From Microbispora corallina (GTDB lineage Bacteria; Actinomycetota; Actinomycetes; Streptosporangiales; Streptosporangiaceae), in NCBI RefSeq assembly GCF_016863035.1, contig NZ_BOOC01000051.1, positions 1 through 58,850 of the forward strand: 58,850 nt of DNA, given 5' to 3'. The notes under the pieces are model-generated. The model saw only the letters and a program-made list of their open reading frames with translations, was not told the origin of the DNA and did no database searches. The translations under genes and the position numbers were made by a program. This document shows, in pieces, positions 57,008 to 58,850 of this stretch; the stretch's first letter is position 1; each line of letters starts with the position of its first letter.

Positions 57008-58549
57008 CTAGTTCTGGCCGGGGAGCTTCAGCTTCGAGGGGTCGAACCCGGGCGGAAGCTCCAGGCCGGGGGGCAGCTGGCCGCCGCCGAGGTTGCCGAG
57101 CGCCCCCTTCGGGACCTTCGGAGCGTCGGACGCGCCGGCGGACTTGCCGAGCGCCGCCTTACGGGGGTCGCCGCTGACCCGGCGGCCCTTCTTGGCCTTC
57201 TGCGCCTTCTGGTTCTTGCGGCCGCCCGGCATGCCGGGGATGCCCATGCCCTGGGTCATGCGGCGCATCATCTTCTGCGCCTCGAAGAAGCGGACCACGA
57301 GGTTGCTGACCTCGGTGACCGTGACGCCGGAGCCGTTGGCGATGCGGGCCCGCCGGGAGCCGTTGATGATCTTCGGGTCCTGCCGCTCCCCCGGGGTCAT
57401 CGAGCGGATGATGGCGGCGATGCGGTCGAGGTCGCGGTCGTCGACCTGGTTGAGCTGGTCGCGCATCTGCCCCATGCCGGGCATCATGCCCAGCAGGTTC
57501 TTGATGGGGCCCATGCGGCGGACCATCATCATCTGCTCGAGGAAGTCCTCCAGCGTGAAGCCGTCGCCCGAGACGAGCTTGCCCGCCATCTTGGCGGCCT
57601 CCTGCTCGTCGAACGTCTTCTGCGCCTGCTCGATCAGGGTGAGGATGTCGCCCATGTCGAGGATCCGGCCGGCCATGCGGTCCGGATGGAAGGCGTCGAA
57701 GTCGGCCAGCTTCTCGCCGGTGGAGGCGAACATGATGGGCCGGCCGGTGACGTGGCGCACCGACAGGGCCGCGCCGCCGCGGGCGTCGCCGTCGAGCTTG
57801 GTGAGCACGACGCCGTCGAAGCCCACGCCGTCCATGAACGCGCGGGCCGTGCCCACCGCGTCCTGCCCGATCATGGCGTCGACCACGAACAGGACCTCGT
57901 CGGGGCTGATCGCGTCGCGGATGTCCGCGGCCTGCTTCATCAGCTCCTGGTCGATGCCGAGGCGGCCGGCGGTGTCGACGATGACGATGTCGTGCTGCTG
58001 GCGCCGGGCGTGGTCCACCGAGTCGCGGGCCACCGCGACCGGGTCGCCGACGCCGTTGCCGGGCTCGGGCGCGAAGACGGCGACCTCGGCCCGCTCGGCC
58101 ATGACGGCCAGCTGCTGCACCGCGTTGGGCCGCTGGAGGTCGCAGGCGACGAGCAGCGGGGCGTGCCCCTGGTCGCGCAGCCACTTGGCCAGCTTGCCGG
58201 CGAGGGTGGTCTTGCCGGAGCCCTGGAGGCCGGCCAGCATGATCACAGTCGGGGGGGTCTTGGCGTAGCGCAGCCGCCGCGTCTCGCCGCCCAGGATCTC
58301 GATCAGCTCGTCGTTGACGATCTTCACGACCTGCTGGGCGGGGTTCAGCGCCTGGGACACCTCGGCGCCGCGGGCGCGCTCCTTGACCCGGGCCACGAAG
58401 TCCTTGACGACCGGCAGCGCGACGTCCGCCTCGAGCAGCGCGATGCGGATCTCGCGGCAGGTCGCGTCGATGTCGGCGTCGGAAAGCCTGCCCTTGGACC
58501 GTAGGGAGGAGAAGACCGAAGTCAGCCGGTCGGAAAGCGTCTCGAACAC
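57008..58549 (-). CDS. ffh: Signal recognition particle protein Ffh
   Basis: The 513-residue protein has the N domain, the SRP GTPase G domain (LAGLQGSGKTTLAGKLAKWL, VDTAGRL, LTKLDGDARGGAAL) and a Met-rich M domain (GMMPGMGQMRDQLNQ, KMMRRMTQGMGIPGMPGG). It binds 4.5S RNA and nascent signal sequences. The C-terminal 45 residues form a Gly/Pro-rich tail seen in actinobacterial Ffh. The GTG start begins MFETLSDRLTSVFSSLR. Confidence 0.97.
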   Translation of the reverse strand: MFETLSDRLTSVFSSLRSKGRLSDADIDATCREIRIALLEADVALPVVKDFVARVKERARGAEVSQALNPAQQVVKIVNDELIEILGGETRRLRYAKTPPTVIMLAGLQGSGKTTLAGKLAKWLRDQGHAPLLVACDLQRPNAVQQLAVMAERAEVAVFAPEPGNGVGDPVAVARDSVDHARRQQHDIVIVDTAGRLGIDQELMKQAADIRDAISPDEVLFVVDAMIGQDAVGTARAFMDGVGFDGVVLTKLDGDARGGAALSVRHVTGRPIMFASTGEKLADFDAFHPDRMAGRILDMGDILTLIEQAQKTFDEQEAAKMAGKLVSGDGFTLEDFLEQMMMVRRMGPIKNLLGMMPGMGQMRDQLNQVDDRDLDRIAAIIRSMTPGERQDPKIINGSRRARIANGSGVTVTEVSNLVVRFFEAQKMMRRMTQGMGIPGMPGGRKNQKAQKAKKGRRVSGDPRKAALGKSAGASDAPKVPKGALGNLGGGQLPPGLELPPGFDPSKLKLPGQN

Positions 58550-58675
58550 GTGTATGGCCAGCCTCGAAGCGAGTGGACGGGTCGGTGAACCAGTTTCCCA
58601 GCCTATCCGCCCGTACGCCTCGCGCGCCCGAGCCGTGACGGGACGTTCCCCGTCACCGGCCCCGGCGGCGTCGCG

Positions 58676-58850
58676 TCACCGCGCGCCGACATGGGTGGTC
58701 AGGGCGTGCTCGACGAGCGTGATGAGCGTGCTCTTCACCGACTCGCGCAGCCGCGCGTCGGTGCGGACGATCGGCACGTGGGGCGAGAGGGTGAGGGCCT
58801 CCCTGAGCTCGTCCTCGCCATGGGTGTAGGTGCCGTCGAACCCGTTGACG
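58676..58850 (-). CDS. 3' end of a CvnD-type small GTPase gene (partial)
   Basis: The minus strand encodes the last 57 residues of a protein that enters from the window edge and stops at a TGA (58676-58678). The segments VNGFDGTYTHGEDELREAL, PHVPIVRTDAR and SVKSTLITLVEHAL match the C-terminus of the GTP/ATP-binding proteins of actinobacterial conservons (cvn; roadblock-DUF742-GTPase sets). It lies upstream of ffh on the same strand. The rest of the operon is outside the window. Confidence 0.7.
   Translation of the reverse strand, partial: VNGFDGTYTHGEDELREALTLSPHVPIVRTDARLRESVKSTLITLVEHALTTHVGAR

Overview
The window is very GC-rich, with strongly GC-biased third codon positions, many GTG starts, ATGA/GTGA gene overlaps, an F420-type luciferase-like oxidoreductase and the actinobacterial order rpsB-tsf-pyrH-frr-cdsA-rlmN. 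This points to a filamentous actinomycete. The chitinase set, the SUFU-domain protein and the GTPase of the CvnD type at the right edge suggest Streptosporangiaceae or a close family (inference; no search was run).

Left part (1-9.9 kb): an AI-2E-type exporter, a small hypothetical protein, a polytopic GT-C-like glycosyltransferase and a 33-residue membrane peptide lead into a chitin-degradation locus. Three secreted GH18 chitinases with different binding modules (CBM2; a CBM4/9-like module; CBM5/12 plus FN3) form one leftward operon. It is preceded by a 17-bp palindromic operator and a leader with a long inverted repeat. A fourth GH18 gene beside it is cut off in the second half of its barrel.

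Middle-left (9.9-18.9 kb): an SBP56/methanethiol-oxidase-like gene overlaps a membrane-protein gene. Then come a LysE-type exporter, an F420-dependent oxidoreductase, a VC0807-like membrane protein, an NTF2-like protein, an SDR, a DMT transporter overlapping a GT4 glycosyltransferase, and a phosphotriesterase-fold protein that has lost most metal ligands.

Centre (18.9-32.2 kb): a polyamine/guanidino-compound catabolic island. One leftward operon carries an aldehyde dehydrogenase, PotADBC-type ABC importer genes and a DAO-type FAD oxidase; an Lrp/AsnC regulator is divergent from it across an operator-rich spacer. A second leftward operon carries an NCS1 permease, a nitrilase-family amidase, an agmatinase-family ureohydrolase and a cyclase-family hydrolase; a PucR-type regulator is divergent from it. 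Together they would import polyamines or guanidino compounds and convert them toward GABA/succinate with release of nitrogen.

Right part (32.2-58.85 kb): an M1 aminopeptidase, a two-lobed DivIVA-like protein, an ABC exporter pair, rlmN, a SUFU-domain protein, then mostly housekeeping genes: cdsA, frr, pyrH, tsf, rpsB; a CoA-transferase; yraN-comM-dprA-xerC; an M23 protein; a DUF2469 protein; rnhB; two lepB genes; rplS, trmD, rimM, khpA, rpsP; a DUF4232 lipoprotein; ffh; and the 3' end of a small GTPase gene. This core holds the most unusual small-scale features: five tandem 10-residue repeats inside XerC, a pair of inverted DnaA boxes upstream of yraN, a hairpin covering the khpA start codon, and strong hairpins between rpsB and tsf and between frr and cdsA.
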